Assembly: GCA_964481075.1 (NCBI GenBank)
Contig: CAYZSD010000009.1
Location: 1-38,585, forward strand
Length of the DNA stretch: 38,585 bases
From: MWFE01 sp964481075
GTDB lineage: Bacteria; Bacteroidota; Bacteroidia; Bacteroidales; Tenuifilaceae
Reading direction: 5' to 3'
Every line of letters starts with the position of its first letter. Positions within the stretch are counted from its first letter, which is position 1. The notes beneath the pieces are model-generated. The model saw only the letters and a list, made by a program, of their open reading frames with translations, ran no database searches and was not told the DNA's origin. Of the stretch, positions 15,226 through 24,251 are shown piece after piece. A program made the translations under genes and the position numbers.

Positions 15226-15861
15226 CTATTCATTCTCAGAAAGGACGAAATACTCCTTATCGGAGATTACTTTTAAACGTACTATTCCAAGAACTGCAAG
15301 GTTGACAAGTGCTTCTTCGGCTTCATTATATGAAAGAAAGCCAACCTTGCTATATTCATTTATTGTTATCTGCTTGTTCTCTTGAAGATGATCAATGAGA
15401 ATTTGATCTTTGTGGGTTAGCTTTACCCTGATAGTCTTCCTGTATCGAATAGCTTTCCAAACCTTTTCTTGCAAAGGAGTAGCCTCAATATTTTCGTCCT
15501 TTACCCTAAAGAAAGCCTTCCATTTTCCGTTTTTTTCCTGAGCCTTATAAAGCGTTTTTGAGTCGGGTTTAACGTAAACCTCAAGCACCACCTTTTTATT
15601 GATTTCCCACCGAGTAACCTTAAACTTTACTTCAGGTTTACAATACATACTGGCTGCACCTTCAAGCATGTAGTATTCCTCGTCGGAATTCACCCCAGAA
15701 ACATTTCCATTATCTTTCACCCCAATGAGTAGAGTACCCCCATCGGTATTAGCGAATGCTACCAGCGAACGTGCAATCTTCCTTGAGTCGGATATGGAAT
15801 GCTTAAAATCGAGTTGCTGATGTTCACCTTGGCTTATCAGATTGGCAATATGCTTACTCAC
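15226..15861 (-). CDS. AlbA_2/Schlafen-domain protein with C-terminal helical domain
   Basis: The 211-residue protein starts with the AlbA_2 (Schlafen/divergent AAA_4) domain. The signature Q-x-LDFKHSI is at 15-23 and the core AFANTDGGTLLIGVKDNG at 35-52. Residues about 150-210 look like a winged-helix segment (ILIDHLQENKQITINEY). Such proteins are nucleic-acid-binding regulators or, in some lineages, RNA-targeting defence proteins; the specific role here is unknown. It starts 28 bp after the serpin stop, so it is probably co-transcribed with it. It converges on the desulfurase gene, with 23 bp between their stops. Confidence 0.75.
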   Translation of the reverse strand: MSKHIANLISQGEHQQLDFKHSISDSRKIARSLVAFANTDGGTLLIGVKDNGNVSGVNSDEEYYMLEGAASMYCKPEVKFKVTRWEINKKVVLEVYVKPDSKTLYKAQEKNGKWKAFFRVKDENIEATPLQEKVWKAIRYRKTIRVKLTHKDQILIDHLQENKQITINEYSKVGFLSYNEAEEALVNLAVLGIVRLKVISDKEYFVLSENE

Positions 15862-15889
15862 AGCCTTATATGATTTCCCTTCTCTCGTC

Positions 15890-17071
15890 CTATTTAGGGT
15901 TCATCACTCTACCTATAAAGAGGATGTTTCCACTGGAATTGTCGCGAATAAAAAATTGAAAGGGTCGATTGGCGATGAAATCAACAGGAATTGAAATCGA
16001 TTTCCTAACCACCACCACTGCTGTTGCTGCTGCGGCTTCGGTCCCCTCTTCGTTAACCTCGATGAAAGCCTTATGGTAAACTTGGTCTATCTTTAGGTCC
16101 GACTTTTCCGACATACGTGTAAAATCGGCTGCATTTGTGAAAGCAATGGGCATTCCCATTCTTGAGAGTATGTTTTTGAATTCATACTTCGAATCGAACT
16201 TGAACTTTGGCATCATAATTTTAACATCCGTTGGGCTCATCCGCTCGAAGTGTCCACGAAGACTCTCAAAAGAAAGGTTTGCCTCCGCTTCATTAAAATC
16301 TACTCCCTCATTGGGAAGGAGAATAATCATAGAGAATGCTTTTCCTGCGTATGGAAGTTCGAGAAGCTGAAATCCTTCTTCTTCAAGGTAGTTGAAGTTA
16401 CCCTGCTTGTTCATCATCATGCATTCAATCTTCATGTTTTCAATGCTATAGAAGACATCATGACTGGTATTTGCCTCCTCGAACTTGTTATCCCATTGTC
16501 CTTTGAAATAGATGGCGTTGGTGATAACAAGTGCAGTAAGGTGCGAAATTGAACCTTTGGGAAGTAGATCTTTGATTCTTGCCTTTGTGTTACTTTCAGC
16601 CCATCGGTTGATTTCAACCCTACTTTCATCGGGTTTTGACCTAAAATCGAGGGTCTTGATGGGGGCAGAAAAAGCCTTTTCAGCTTCGCTTAGGTAAGTG
16701 TTTCGAAATTTATGCTTAGAATCGGCCCAAAGCTGGTTGACAATTGCAATTTCTATCCCCTTTTTATTTCTCATATTGAGTTCATTTTGCGAAGCACTTA
16801 GCTCTTTTAGAAGAAACTTGTCTTCCAAGGGGAAACCAAAAGCACTGGCAATCTGTTCTTTAGTCTTTCCGTTGGCACCACTATAGGTTATGCCCATTGC
16901 CATGTTAAGGCTGTATGGCGAGAAAAGGATGTTATCGTTGTTTTCCTTGGCAAGCTGACGGTAAACTTCAATGGCCAGTTTACCGGTTCCTTCAGGTACG
17001 CTATAGGTTTCCTGTGGCAATGCACGTTGAAACATCGTTGTCAGAGTTATTAATGTTATTAGCAATCTCAT
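15890..17071 (-). CDS. Secreted serpin (serine protease inhibitor)
   Basis: The 393-residue precursor has a signal-peptide-like start (MRLLITLITLTTMFQ), so the ATG at 17071 is preferred over an in-frame one at 17110. Serpin landmarks are NILFSPYSLNMAMGITYSGA, LVITNAIYFKGQWDNKF, the hinge EEGTEAAAATA, and the C-terminal NRPFQFFIRDNSSGNILFIG. The hinge is alanine-rich, as in inhibitory serpins. By alignment from the hinge, the reactive-centre P1 lies close to the VVVVRKSIS stretch, so Arg or Lys at P1 and a trypsin-like target are likely. There is no lipobox cysteine. It follows rlmN by about 40 bp and precedes the AlbA_2 gene. Confidence 0.9.
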   Translation of the reverse strand: MRLLITLITLTTMFQRALPQETYSVPEGTGKLAIEVYRQLAKENNDNILFSPYSLNMAMGITYSGANGKTKEQIASAFGFPLEDKFLLKELSASQNELNMRNKKGIEIAIVNQLWADSKHKFRNTYLSEAEKAFSAPIKTLDFRSKPDESRVEINRWAESNTKARIKDLLPKGSISHLTALVITNAIYFKGQWDNKFEEANTSHDVFYSIENMKIECMMMNKQGNFNYLEEEGFQLLELPYAGKAFSMIILLPNEGVDFNEAEANLSFESLRGHFERMSPTDVKIMMPKFKFDSKYEFKNILSRMGMPIAFTNAADFTRMSEKSDLKIDQVYHKAFIEVNEEGTEAAAATAVVVVRKSISIPVDFIANRPFQFFIRDNSSGNILFIGRVMNPK

Positions 17072-17112
17072 ACTTCGGTTTGTTTTATTAATTAAACTCA
17101 AAAATATCAATT

Positions 17113-18135
17113 TTATTTGGATTTAGCATGTTCCAACGTTGAAAGTAATCCGCAGGCAGCTTGAATGTCAAGGCCACGGGAGGCTCTTATGGTTGTGAAT
17201 ACCCCTTTTGCAGTTAATGCATCACGAAAATTTATGATTTTTTCATCGGGAGAGCCTTTAAGTGAGGAGTTTGGGATAGGATGAAAACGAATAAGGTTTA
17301 CCCTACATTCTAACCCTTTTAGTAAGCGAGCTAGTTCTTTGAAATGCAGGGGGGTGTCGTTCAACCCATCGAACATGATATACTCGAACGAAACACGGCG
17401 TTGTCCAGAAAAATCATATTTCTTTACTTCGGCTAAAACCTTCGAAATAGGATTGGTTTTCTGTATGGGTAGAAGCATCAAACGCTCTTCATCAAAGGGA
17501 GAATGCAGGCTAATAGCCAGATGGCACTGGCTCGATTTTAGGAAATCACGAGCTGGGTCAACAATGCCAATAGTAGAAACGGTTATTCTTCTTGGACTCA
17601 TTGCCATACCCCATTTGGATGTGAGAATGTCAAGCGAATCCATTACATTGTTTAGGTTGTCGAGTGGCTCGCCCATGCCCATGTAAACAATATTCGAAAT
17701 ATCCTGCCACTCAGGGATGCTTCGAAGCTGATTAACTATTTCGCCAGCAGTGAGATTACCCTGAAAACCCTGCTTGCCTGTCATGCAAAAAACGCAGCCC
17801 ATTTTGCAACCAACCTGCGACGATACGCATAGCGTAGCCCTATCGCCATCGGGGATGTAAGCTGCCTCTACATATTTATTGGGTTTAATTTCAAATAGAT
17901 ATTTCTTTGTCCCATCATTCGATTGGGATACTTTTATGGGCTTTTTAGTTCCAAAGCAATACTTCTCAGAAAGCTTCTCTCTCACTTTCAAAGAAAGGTT
18001 GGTCATTTCATCGATACTGTCGATATTCTTTTTGTAAAGCCAGTCGGCAATCTGAGTTGCGGTAAATTTGGGCAGACCTTCGTTTGCTGCCAGATCAATA
18101 AGTTGGGGTTGTGATAAGCCAAAAAGAGGGTTCAT
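17113..18135 (-). CDS. rlmN: Dual-specificity rRNA/tRNA adenine-C2 methyltransferase RlmN
   Basis: This 340-residue radical-SAM enzyme methylates C2 of A2503 in 23S rRNA, and in some bacteria A37 of tRNA. The radical-SAM cysteines are C110-x3-C114-x2-C117 in VGCKMGCVFCMTG. The motif MGMGEPLDN (152-160) is typical. The C-terminal catalytic cysteine that forms the protein-RNA adduct is C328 in IQAACGLL. Length is normal. It is divergent from thyA, and the serpin gene follows closely on the same strand. Confidence 0.95.
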   Translation of the reverse strand: MNPLFGLSQPQLIDLAANEGLPKFTATQIADWLYKKNIDSIDEMTNLSLKVREKLSEKYCFGTKKPIKVSQSNDGTKKYLFEIKPNKYVEAAYIPDGDRATLCVSSQVGCKMGCVFCMTGKQGFQGNLTAGEIVNQLRSIPEWQDISNIVYMGMGEPLDNLNNVMDSLDILTSKWGMAMSPRRITVSTIGIVDPARDFLKSSQCHLAISLHSPFDEERLMLLPIQKTNPISKVLAEVKKYDFSGQRRVSFEYIMFDGLNDTPLHFKELARLLKGLECRVNLIRFHPIPNSSLKGSPDEKIINFRDALTAKGVFTTIRASRGLDIQAACGLLSTLEHAKSK

Positions 18136-18210
18136 AAATATGGGGCTCTGTTATTATTTTGCTTGACTTGTTTTGCAAAGGTATATCTTTTATTTGTTAC
18201 CTTAAAAAAC

Positions 18211-18218
18211 TATCTTTG
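18211..18218 (+). promoter_or_regulatory. -7 promoter element of thyA
   Basis: TATCTTTG is an exact TAnnTTTG match, 26 bp upstream of the thyA ATG. A TTTG at 18193-18196 is present but only 14 bp away, shorter than usual for a -33 box. Confidence 0.45.
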
Positions 18219-18244
18219 CCTTAATGTAAGTTAACAAAAAGGCT

Positions 18245-19039
18245 ATGCAACAATACCTTGACCTTCTTAATCATACCCTTAACAATGGGGTTGAAAAGAG
18301 CGATAGAACTGGAACAGGAACCATTAGCATATTTGGCTACCAAATGCGATTTAACCTTGAGGAAGGGTTTCCTTTACTCACAACCAAGAAGCTCCATCTA
18401 AAATCGATAATTTACGAGTTATTGTGGTTTTTGAATGGAGACACAAATATCAAATATTTGAATGATAACGGGGTGTCAATTTGGAACGAATGGGCTGATG
18501 AGTATGGAAACTTAGGCCCAGTTTATGGTTACCAGTGGCGGAGTTGGCCAGCGGCCGATGGAAGGAGAGTTGATCAGATTACACAAGTTGTGAATTCGCT
18601 TACAAAGAACCCTGATTCCCGTCGGCATTTGGTATGCGCATGGAACGTAGGTGAAATTGATAATATGGCACTTCCTCCATGCCATGTGCTGTTTCAGTTT
18701 TATGTTGCCAACGGCAAGCTTTCGTGCCAGCTATACCAGCGAAGCGCCGATATTTTTCTTGGAGTACCTTTCAATATCGCTTCGTATGCACTGCTCACCA
18801 TGATGATGGCGCAGGTTACAGGCTTACAACCTGGAGACTTTGTCCACACCTTTGGCGATGCTCACATATATCTAAATCATATTGAACAGGTTAAGCTACA
18901 ATTGAGTCGAGAGCCGCGTAAACCTCCGAGAATGGCTATCAACCCCGAGGTGAAATCGATTTTTGAGTTCAAATTCAGCGATTTTAGTCTCGAAGGGTAC
19001 AACCCCCATCCTCACATTAAGGGAGCTATTGCTGTTTAG
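18245..19039 (+). CDS. thyA: Thymidylate synthase
   Basis: The 264-residue enzyme converts dUMP to dTMP using methylene-tetrahydrofolate. It has the same length as the E. coli protein and keeps the nucleophile C146 in LPPCHVLFQFYV. Other landmarks are DRTGTGTISIFG (20-31), the dUMP-binding QLYQRSADIFLGVPFN and the C-terminal HPHIKGAIAV. folA lies downstream on the same strand and regenerates the tetrahydrofolate that ThyA oxidises. A hairpin and terminator-like sequence lie between the two. Confidence 0.97.
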   Translation: MQQYLDLLNHTLNNGVEKSDRTGTGTISIFGYQMRFNLEEGFPLLTTKKLHLKSIIYELLWFLNGDTNIKYLNDNGVSIWNEWADEYGNLGPVYGYQWRSWPAADGRRVDQITQVVNSLTKNPDSRRHLVCAWNVGEIDNMALPPCHVLFQFYVANGKLSCQLYQRSADIFLGVPFNIASYALLTMMMAQVTGLQPGDFVHTFGDAHIYLNHIEQVKLQLSREPRKPPRMAINPEVKSIFEFKFSDFSLEGYNPHPHIKGAIAV

Positions 19040-19085
19040 GGACTTATTAGAACATATTTATTTCTTTTAGAACCAGAGTCTTATA

Positions 19086-19104
19086 TTGTTTTCGAAGAAA
19101 ACAA
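19086..19104. other. Perfect 8-bp stem-loop after thyA
   Basis: TTGTTTTC-GAA-GAAAACAA is a perfect inverted repeat starting 46 bp past the thyA stop. No T-run follows on either strand, so it could be an mRNA-end stabiliser or an operator rather than a classical terminator. Confidence 0.4.
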
Positions 19105-19118
19105 ACACACTTTTACAG

Positions 19119-19211
19119 ATGGGATACCACATTAACCTCCAATCAATTAGCCTCGACAACTACCGAAGCAAACTTGAGGTAGTATATCTACCCCCAAGTC
19201 GAATGATTTAA
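19119..19211 (+). pseudogene. Truncated N-terminal remnant resembling DUF4332 proteins
   Basis: This 30-codon ORF reads MGYHINLQSISLDNY...LEVVYLPPSRMI and then stops. From memory, the order 'INLxxISLxxY...LPPSRMI' is the start of DUF4332 (helix-hairpin-helix) proteins of Bacteroidota, which normally run on for some 200 more residues. Here the frame ends right at a terminator hairpin, and no continuation is seen in the other forward frames. It is most likely a deletion remnant. The family recall could not be checked. Confidence 0.35.
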
Positions 19212-19234
19212 ACAAGTTTTATTCTTGTTTTTCG
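19210..19234 (+). terminator. Terminator hairpin between thyA and folA
   Basis: AAACAAG, a 7-nt loop, then CTTGTTT form a perfect 7-bp stem followed by further T residues. It would end thyA transcription, implying that folA has its own promoter. Confidence 0.55.
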
Positions 19235-19242
19235 TACTTTTG
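19235..19242 (+). promoter_or_regulatory. Possible -7 element for folA
   Basis: TACTTTTG is an exact TAnnTTTG match just after the terminator, about 125 bp upstream of the folA start. No -33 box is clear. If used, folA has a leader of more than 100 nt in which no other structure was recognised. Confidence 0.3.
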
Positions 19243-19367
19243 ACTTGAACAGGAAATTTTGGCTTTGCCTAACACAGAAGCGAAGTTTAGCTGGCAATTA
19301 TTGTGATAACAAAATCCTGAAAGTATAGAAGGAAGTGATTTAATACCCTTAACTACCAACTAAATCC

Positions 19368-19862
19368 ATGAAGAATATTTCAATTATAGTAGCCGTAGCT
19401 GAGAACAATGTTATAGGTTCAAACAATCAGCTTATTTGGCATATTTCCGAAGATTTGAAACGTTTCAAAGCATTAACAACTGGTCACCATGTGATAATGG
19501 GACGGAAAACCTTTGAAAGCATAGGCAAGCCTCTTCCAAGAAGGGTAAATGTAGTGTTAACCCGAGATCAGAACTTTAAAGTAGATGGATGCTTGATTGC
19601 CTCAACACTAGATGAAGCGATAAATTTATGTGAAGGCGATGATCAGGTTTTCATTATTGGAGGCGGCGAACTATACAGACTTGCTCTCCCAATAGCAGAG
19701 AAACTATATCTTACAAGAATCCATAAACCGTTCGAAGGAGATGTTTTCTTCCCAGAAATCAATGAGGATGAGTGGGTTATTGAGTCAGAGCAGAAGGGAC
19801 AACCTTCTGAGAATAATGGAATTCAATATACTTTTGTTAACTTAGTTAGGAAAATTAGATAA
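19368..19862 (+). CDS. folA: Dihydrofolate reductase
   Basis: This 164-residue NADPH-dependent enzyme reduces dihydrofolate to tetrahydrofolate. Landmarks are the N-terminal IIVAVAENNVIG, LIWHISEDLKRFK with the substrate-protonating acid E28, the cofactor motif IMGRKTFESIG (43-53) and FIIGGGELY (95-103). Ile replaces the more usual Pro before Trp in the 'PW' motif, a mild variation. It lies 328 bp downstream of thyA on the same strand, with a terminator and a gene remnant between them. Confidence 0.95.
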   Translation: MKNISIIVAVAENNVIGSNNQLIWHISEDLKRFKALTTGHHVIMGRKTFESIGKPLPRRVNVVLTRDQNFKVDGCLIASTLDEAINLCEGDDQVFIIGGGELYRLALPIAEKLYLTRIHKPFEGDVFFPEINEDEWVIESEQKGQPSENNGIQYTFVNLVRKIR

Positions 19863-19893
19863 ACAAGTAAGGGATTAGGTTGAATTCTCGAAA

Positions 19894-20973
19894 TCATTTC
19901 CTTACGGCTAGCGTTGCCACAACTGGATAATGGTCGGAAAAGTATATCCGTGGATTGTAATAGCTTGTGGCAGAATACATTCTATCGTATAATATGTAAT
20001 CAATTCTAAAAGAAGGGAATATACCCTTGTAAGTGTGACCAACCCCTTTCCCCGCCTCAATAAATGCATCGTTTAGATTCTGCCTCATCTGGCGATAGTT
20101 GAATGAAATGGGCGAGTCGTTAAAATCGCCACAGACAATTACGGTGTAGGGACTACTAAGGATATGCTCCGTTACTATTTGCACCTGTCGTGCCCGTTTA
20201 CGGAGCGCATCGCGGTAGCGGACCGAGATGTCCTTGATTTCGTTCATGGCTTGAGCATCCTTCCTATAGTTTTGGTCAAGAAGAAAGTTTAGATTATGCT
20301 CCTTAAGCCTAATCGACTGAAGATGGGTGTTGTAAACCCTTATTGTGTCGTACCCAATGATAATATCAGAGTAAATACAGGCATTTGCGCTGTTCTCAAA
20401 CTTAATTTCACCTTTGTTAATAATCAGATATCTACTATAGGTTGCAAGGCCGTAACCTGAATTATTTCTCTTTGAAATATACCCAAAATGGGTAAAGAAA
20501 TCAAGCTTTTCTCGTGCTTGTTTTTCCGAAAACTTTTTGTTTATCACGTAAAACTCTTGAAGGCAAACAATGTCTGGATTTTCGTTTTTAATGAAGTTGA
20601 ATATCTCGTGATGGGTTGGCGGCTCCTTTGACCAGTTATATAGTTGGAAAAGATTTACATTATAGGAGATAATTTTGATATCATCCTCTCGAGGCTCAAG
20701 ATTCTTCCCGAAGGGAAACTGAAAGAAGCTGGTGAAATGGCCAGCACCTAAAAGAATTATAGCCAGAGGGAAAAGAAACAAAGCCTTCCATCGAATTATC
20801 CAAAAAACCAAAAACGAAAGATTTAATAGTAGTAAGAAAGGGTAAGCCAAGCCCATAGCACCAAAAAACCAGAAAGTTGTAGGGTTAATATACACCGATA
20901 GGTACGACAAGGTAAGTGAAAACCCTGAAAGGATTGTAAGAGATGTGAATAACTTAATAACCACTTTACCCAT
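19894..20973 (-). CDS. Membrane-anchored endonuclease/exonuclease/phosphatase family protein
   Basis: The 359-residue protein has three hydrophobic segments in its first ~85 residues. An EEP (DNase I-like) domain follows. Readable active-site positions are N105 (ISYNVNLF), E140 (VCLQEFY), H217 (VYNTHLQS), D283 and N285 (CGDFNDSP), D325 (FRIDYILYD) and H348 (FSDHYP). This combination is common in Bacteroidota; the substrate (nucleic acid, phospholipid or sugar phosphate) is not known. The start at 20973 (MGKVVIKLF) is preferred to 21003. It converges on folA with 31 bp between the stops. Confidence 0.85.
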   Translation of the reverse strand: MGKVVIKLFTSLTILSGFSLTLSYLSVYINPTTFWFFGAMGLAYPFLLLLNLSFLVFWIIRWKALFLFPLAIILLGAGHFTSFFQFPFGKNLEPREDDIKIISYNVNLFQLYNWSKEPPTHHEIFNFIKNENPDIVCLQEFYVINKKFSEKQAREKLDFFTHFGYISKRNNSGYGLATYSRYLIINKGEIKFENSANACIYSDIIIGYDTIRVYNTHLQSIRLKEHNLNFLLDQNYRKDAQAMNEIKDISVRYRDALRKRARQVQIVTEHILSSPYTVIVCGDFNDSPISFNYRQMRQNLNDAFIEAGKGVGHTYKGIFPSFRIDYILYDRMYSATSYYNPRIYFSDHYPVVATLAVRK

Positions 20974-21048
20974 GTAAATCACACATAACTTAATAAAAAG
21001 CAAGGCAAAAAACGTGCCTATATCTTAACACCTTGAAATAAACGTCTC

Positions 21049-24000
21049 CTAAATCTCATCAATTGTTTCTCTCTCTACCTCATCATAGATTGAATCTAAG
21101 CTGCTCTGAACCTCAAGGGTTTTGGTGATTGCTGCAATGATTTGGCAAAATACTTTAGGTTTGTCAAGGCTTTTACCCTTCCTGTCCTTCAGGTACTTGT
21201 GTAAAATCATATTCCCACCGATACTGTATTCCCAAACATCTTTTGACACGCCATCGAAATACTTATCGTCATTGATGTAAATTTTCCCTTCAACATCATT
21301 GTACTGTATCCATTCAATCCTATCGTTTTGGGTTTCACCCTGATATCTTGACGAAGGGGTTTCGAGCATTGTTCCCCTGAGAAGGTGTAGGTCAATGAGT
21401 TGGTTGCCTAGTTGGCTAACCTCTGCGAATACTTTGTGGCTAGCAGTGAAGGGTATTCGAGGAAAGTCAACCCGAAGGAAATCGGAATACTTCTGACGGT
21501 AAATGTTGCAATAGAGTATTGCATACACGTAGCCAAGAATGTCATTGGGTGTAATCGTTTCCCGGTAAACCTTTTCTAGCCTCGAAATAAGCGACTTATC
21601 AATGTTTGGAATTCTGTCACCATAGTCAACTTCTGGTTCGAATAGGATGAACGACTGGAGGGATGCTTTCCTCTTGGGCTTCTCCTTGGTTAGAAAGAGT
21701 GGGAATAGGTAGTTCACCTCTTTCATCGAAACCGAATGGTGGGTGATGAGCTTATCGGTTATAAAAGCATGCTCCCAGCAGTTTCCCCCCTCAACCCTTT
21801 TGCTCAATGCTAGGCCAAGATTTCCTTTTACCTCAAGCATGTGGTGCATTACCTCTCTTCTTGAACGAAATACTATAGTATCATGGTAAAAGATTTGTCG
21901 GGTATCAAAGGGTCGATAAAGAAAATCTTGATAATAACTTTCAAAATTATCAACTTTTTGGAATTCTTTCCTTTGTTCAGCTAGTTTCCATTGATAGTTA
22001 TTGCTGATACTGTATATTTTTTCTATTGTTTTATCATCTACATTCCTGTTGCGGAACATTAGAATTTTATTCTGTAAACCATTTCTGTCAAAATCAATAG
22101 CAAGACCATCCCTTGCAGTTACAATTCCTGTAACACCAATAGGAAATATTTTGTTGACAGCTTTCCACTTTAGGTATTTTTTTATGTTTTGGATATTTCT
22201 TTGTATGAAAAAATAGTACGGAGAGTCGGGTTTCAGTTTCTTGTATAAAGACTGATTAAAACAATTTGTTGCTAACCAACTAAACTTTTCATTTCTTCTA
22301 CCAAATAGATCTAAATGAAACACTTCACAACCCTTCTTTTTTTCTTCCTTTACGAATAGGGCGATGGCAGTTCCCTGACGAATGTCGAAAACGTTCTCGT
22401 CTTTAGCTCCTTCGGGGGTCTTTTCTCTTTTCAAGCTGTTCCCATGCAGGTCGATGATGTAAATCTGATTAAAGGTGTTCATCAAACTCTGGCGCATACC
22501 TCGGAATGTTGGGTTCTCGAGGTACCCATGATTTGTAATCATCCCAACAATACCTTTACCAGCCTTGTGAATTTTCCATTGGGCAAATCGTAGAAACTTA
22601 ACATAATCGTCTTGTAACCATTTAGAGTTTTTTTCACCAAGAGGCTTTCCATCCACCTCGTAGTAGCTGGTAGCCCCATCGAGATTTTGCTTTAGCAACC
22701 TTTCGGTCCAATGGTTGGTATTAGCCGAAATCCCGCTGTATGGAGGATTCCCAATGATTACAAGAACAGGATGCTCCTTCTTCACCTTTCCTGCAAGGTG
22801 GCTTTCCTCGCTAAGGGAGCTAAGCCCTGGAATTCTTACCTGCTGAAGGTCGTCCATCTCAAGGGTATTGGTGAGATAAAGCTTAAACCGTTCATTATCC
22901 TCAAGCTTGTAGCCCATCTCCTCAAGCAGAAAGCTCATCTTCAGGTGTCCAATGGCGTAGGGTGCCATCATCAGCTCAAAGGCATAGAAGTTCTTAAGGA
23001 TATGGTTCTTTATTAGGTTTGCCTTTGTACCTGAGCCATACTTTTCGGTGTACTCCTTAACGGCAAGCTTAATCGCCTCGGCGGGGAAGGTGAGCGTACC
23101 TCCAGCCGGATCGAGGAGGGTAACCCCTTCATTGGCAAGACCATCTGGCATCTGAAAGGATAGCTTAAGAAGCTGATTAACGGCATTCACTATGTATTGC
23201 ACAACTGGCTCTGGGGTGTAGTAAACCCCCCGCTTCTCTCTTATGTTCGGATCATATTCCGTAAGGAATGTCTCGTAGAAATGGACAATTGGGTCTTCAC
23301 CCTTCCCCTCGCTGTAGTATTCACGAAGAATCTGGTTTACGTCTGTAACATTCAATACCTCTGCAATGTCGTCAACAATTAGCTGCAAGGGCTTCGGGGG
23401 ATCCTCAATGGAAATGAAACGGAAAATATCTCTTAGTATCCCAATTGTATTAGGGATATACTTGAATGCCAGCTCTCTGTTGAAGCCGTCACTCGCCCTG
23501 GATCTTGCTGCGAAAAGCCCGTATGTTATGGTTTGGGAGTATAAATCGGCAAATGATTTCTCGGTTAGCGTTCCAATCAAATAGGTTTTGAAAGCATCGT
23601 AGAATCCCAGTAATGCGCTATTTCCATTACTTTCGCCTTCGACGATTTCGATGCTCACCACCTCATCGCGAAGGAAGCGGGTTCGTTTTGCCAGCTCCTC
23701 GGCAAGGGATTTTGATGTTCGAACATGAGGTAACGAGAAGGAAAAGAAAGTGTTAAGAAGTTCTGAGAATTTATCCTCATTCTCAACGGGAGGAGTAACC
23801 TTCAACTTTTTTGCTATGGTCTGACGACCAATCGTTGCGCTCTTAATCAGTTCCCCATTTCGGTAAAGACGAAATTCGAAGAAGTTGGTAAGGATTACAT
23901 TGGGGAACGTTGTCCTGTAACGCATGAGCTGCTCTGACACCTCAACCCTGTCGAGGTTGGTTACCGACGGATCTTTTGCCTCAATATAGCCTGTGATATG

Positions 24001-24201
24001 GTTTTTGCCATCCCAAATCCTAAAGTCGGGGTTACCCGCTTCGGTCTTTTTTGGGAGGACTGTTATGTCAATGCTCTTTATGCCATTTGTGTTCGCAAAC
24101 TGCATAAAGAGCTCTTCCAGCGATGCGTAGTAGCTCTCCTCCCTAGCATCACCCTTTAATATAATTCGCTGAATACTATCTAGATAATCATTTAGCATCA
24201 A
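21049..24201 (-). CDS. Single-chain restriction-modification enzyme (type IIG/ISP-like, N6-adenine)
   Basis: The 1050-residue protein fuses nuclease, methyltransferase and specificity parts. An N-terminal PD-(D/E)xK nuclease is read from PDF (58-60) and YIEAKD (72-77). A helical connector leads to GVYYTPEPVVQYIV (325-338), SAM motif I as LLDPAGGTLTFP (362-373) and motif IV NPPY (485-488), marking an N6-adenine methyltransferase. Motif I has DPAGGT where DPACGT/DPAxGTG is more common. The C-terminal ~450 residues should hold target recognition. No helicase domain or separate S subunit is present, so it is closer to type IIG/IIL than to full ISP enzymes. The section at about 21890-22330 is much more AT-rich than the rest. 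Confidence 0.85.
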   Translation of the reverse strand: MMLNDYLDSIQRIILKGDAREESYYASLEELFMQFANTNGIKSIDITVLPKKTEAGNPDFRIWDGKNHITGYIEAKDPSVTNLDRVEVSEQLMRYRTTFPNVILTNFFEFRLYRNGELIKSATIGRQTIAKKLKVTPPVENEDKFSELLNTFFSFSLPHVRTSKSLAEELAKRTRFLRDEVVSIEIVEGESNGNSALLGFYDAFKTYLIGTLTEKSFADLYSQTITYGLFAARSRASDGFNRELAFKYIPNTIGILRDIFRFISIEDPPKPLQLIVDDIAEVLNVTDVNQILREYYSEGKGEDPIVHFYETFLTEYDPNIREKRGVYYTPEPVVQYIVNAVNQLLKLSFQMPDGLANEGVTLLDPAGGTLTFPAEAIKLAVKEYTEKYGSGTKANLIKNHILKNFYAFELMMAPYAIGHLKMSFLLEEMGYKLEDNERFKLYLTNTLEMDDLQQVRIPGLSSLSEESHLAGKVKKEHPVLVIIGNPPYSGISANTNHWTERLLKQNLDGATSYYEVDGKPLGEKNSKWLQDDYVKFLRFAQWKIHKAGKGIVGMITNHGYLENPTFRGMRQSLMNTFNQIYIIDLHGNSLKREKTPEGAKDENVFDIRQGTAIALFVKEEKKKGCEVFHLDLFGRRNEKFSWLATNCFNQSLYKKLKPDSPYYFFIQRNIQNIKKYLKWKAVNKIFPIGVTGIVTARDGLAIDFDRNGLQNKILMFRNRNVDDKTIEKIYSISNNYQWKLAEQRKEFQKVDNFESYYQDFLYRPFDTRQIFYHDTIVFRSRREVMHHMLEVKGNLGLALSKRVEGGNCWEHAFITDKLITHHSVSMKEVNYLFPLFLTKEKPKRKASLQSFILFEPEVDYGDRIPNIDKSLISRLEKVYRETITPNDILGYVYAILYCNIYRQKYSDFLRVDFPRIPFTASHKVFAEVSQLGNQLIDLHLLRGTMLETPSSRYQGETQNDRIEWIQYNDVEGKIYINDDKYFDGVSKDVWEYSIGGNMILHKYLKDRKGKSLDKPKVFCQIIAAITKTLEVQSSLDSIYDEVERETIDEI

Positions 24202-24251
24202 TCTCTTTTGTCAACTATCTATGAATATTTAACTTGTTCCCTTTAACACTT

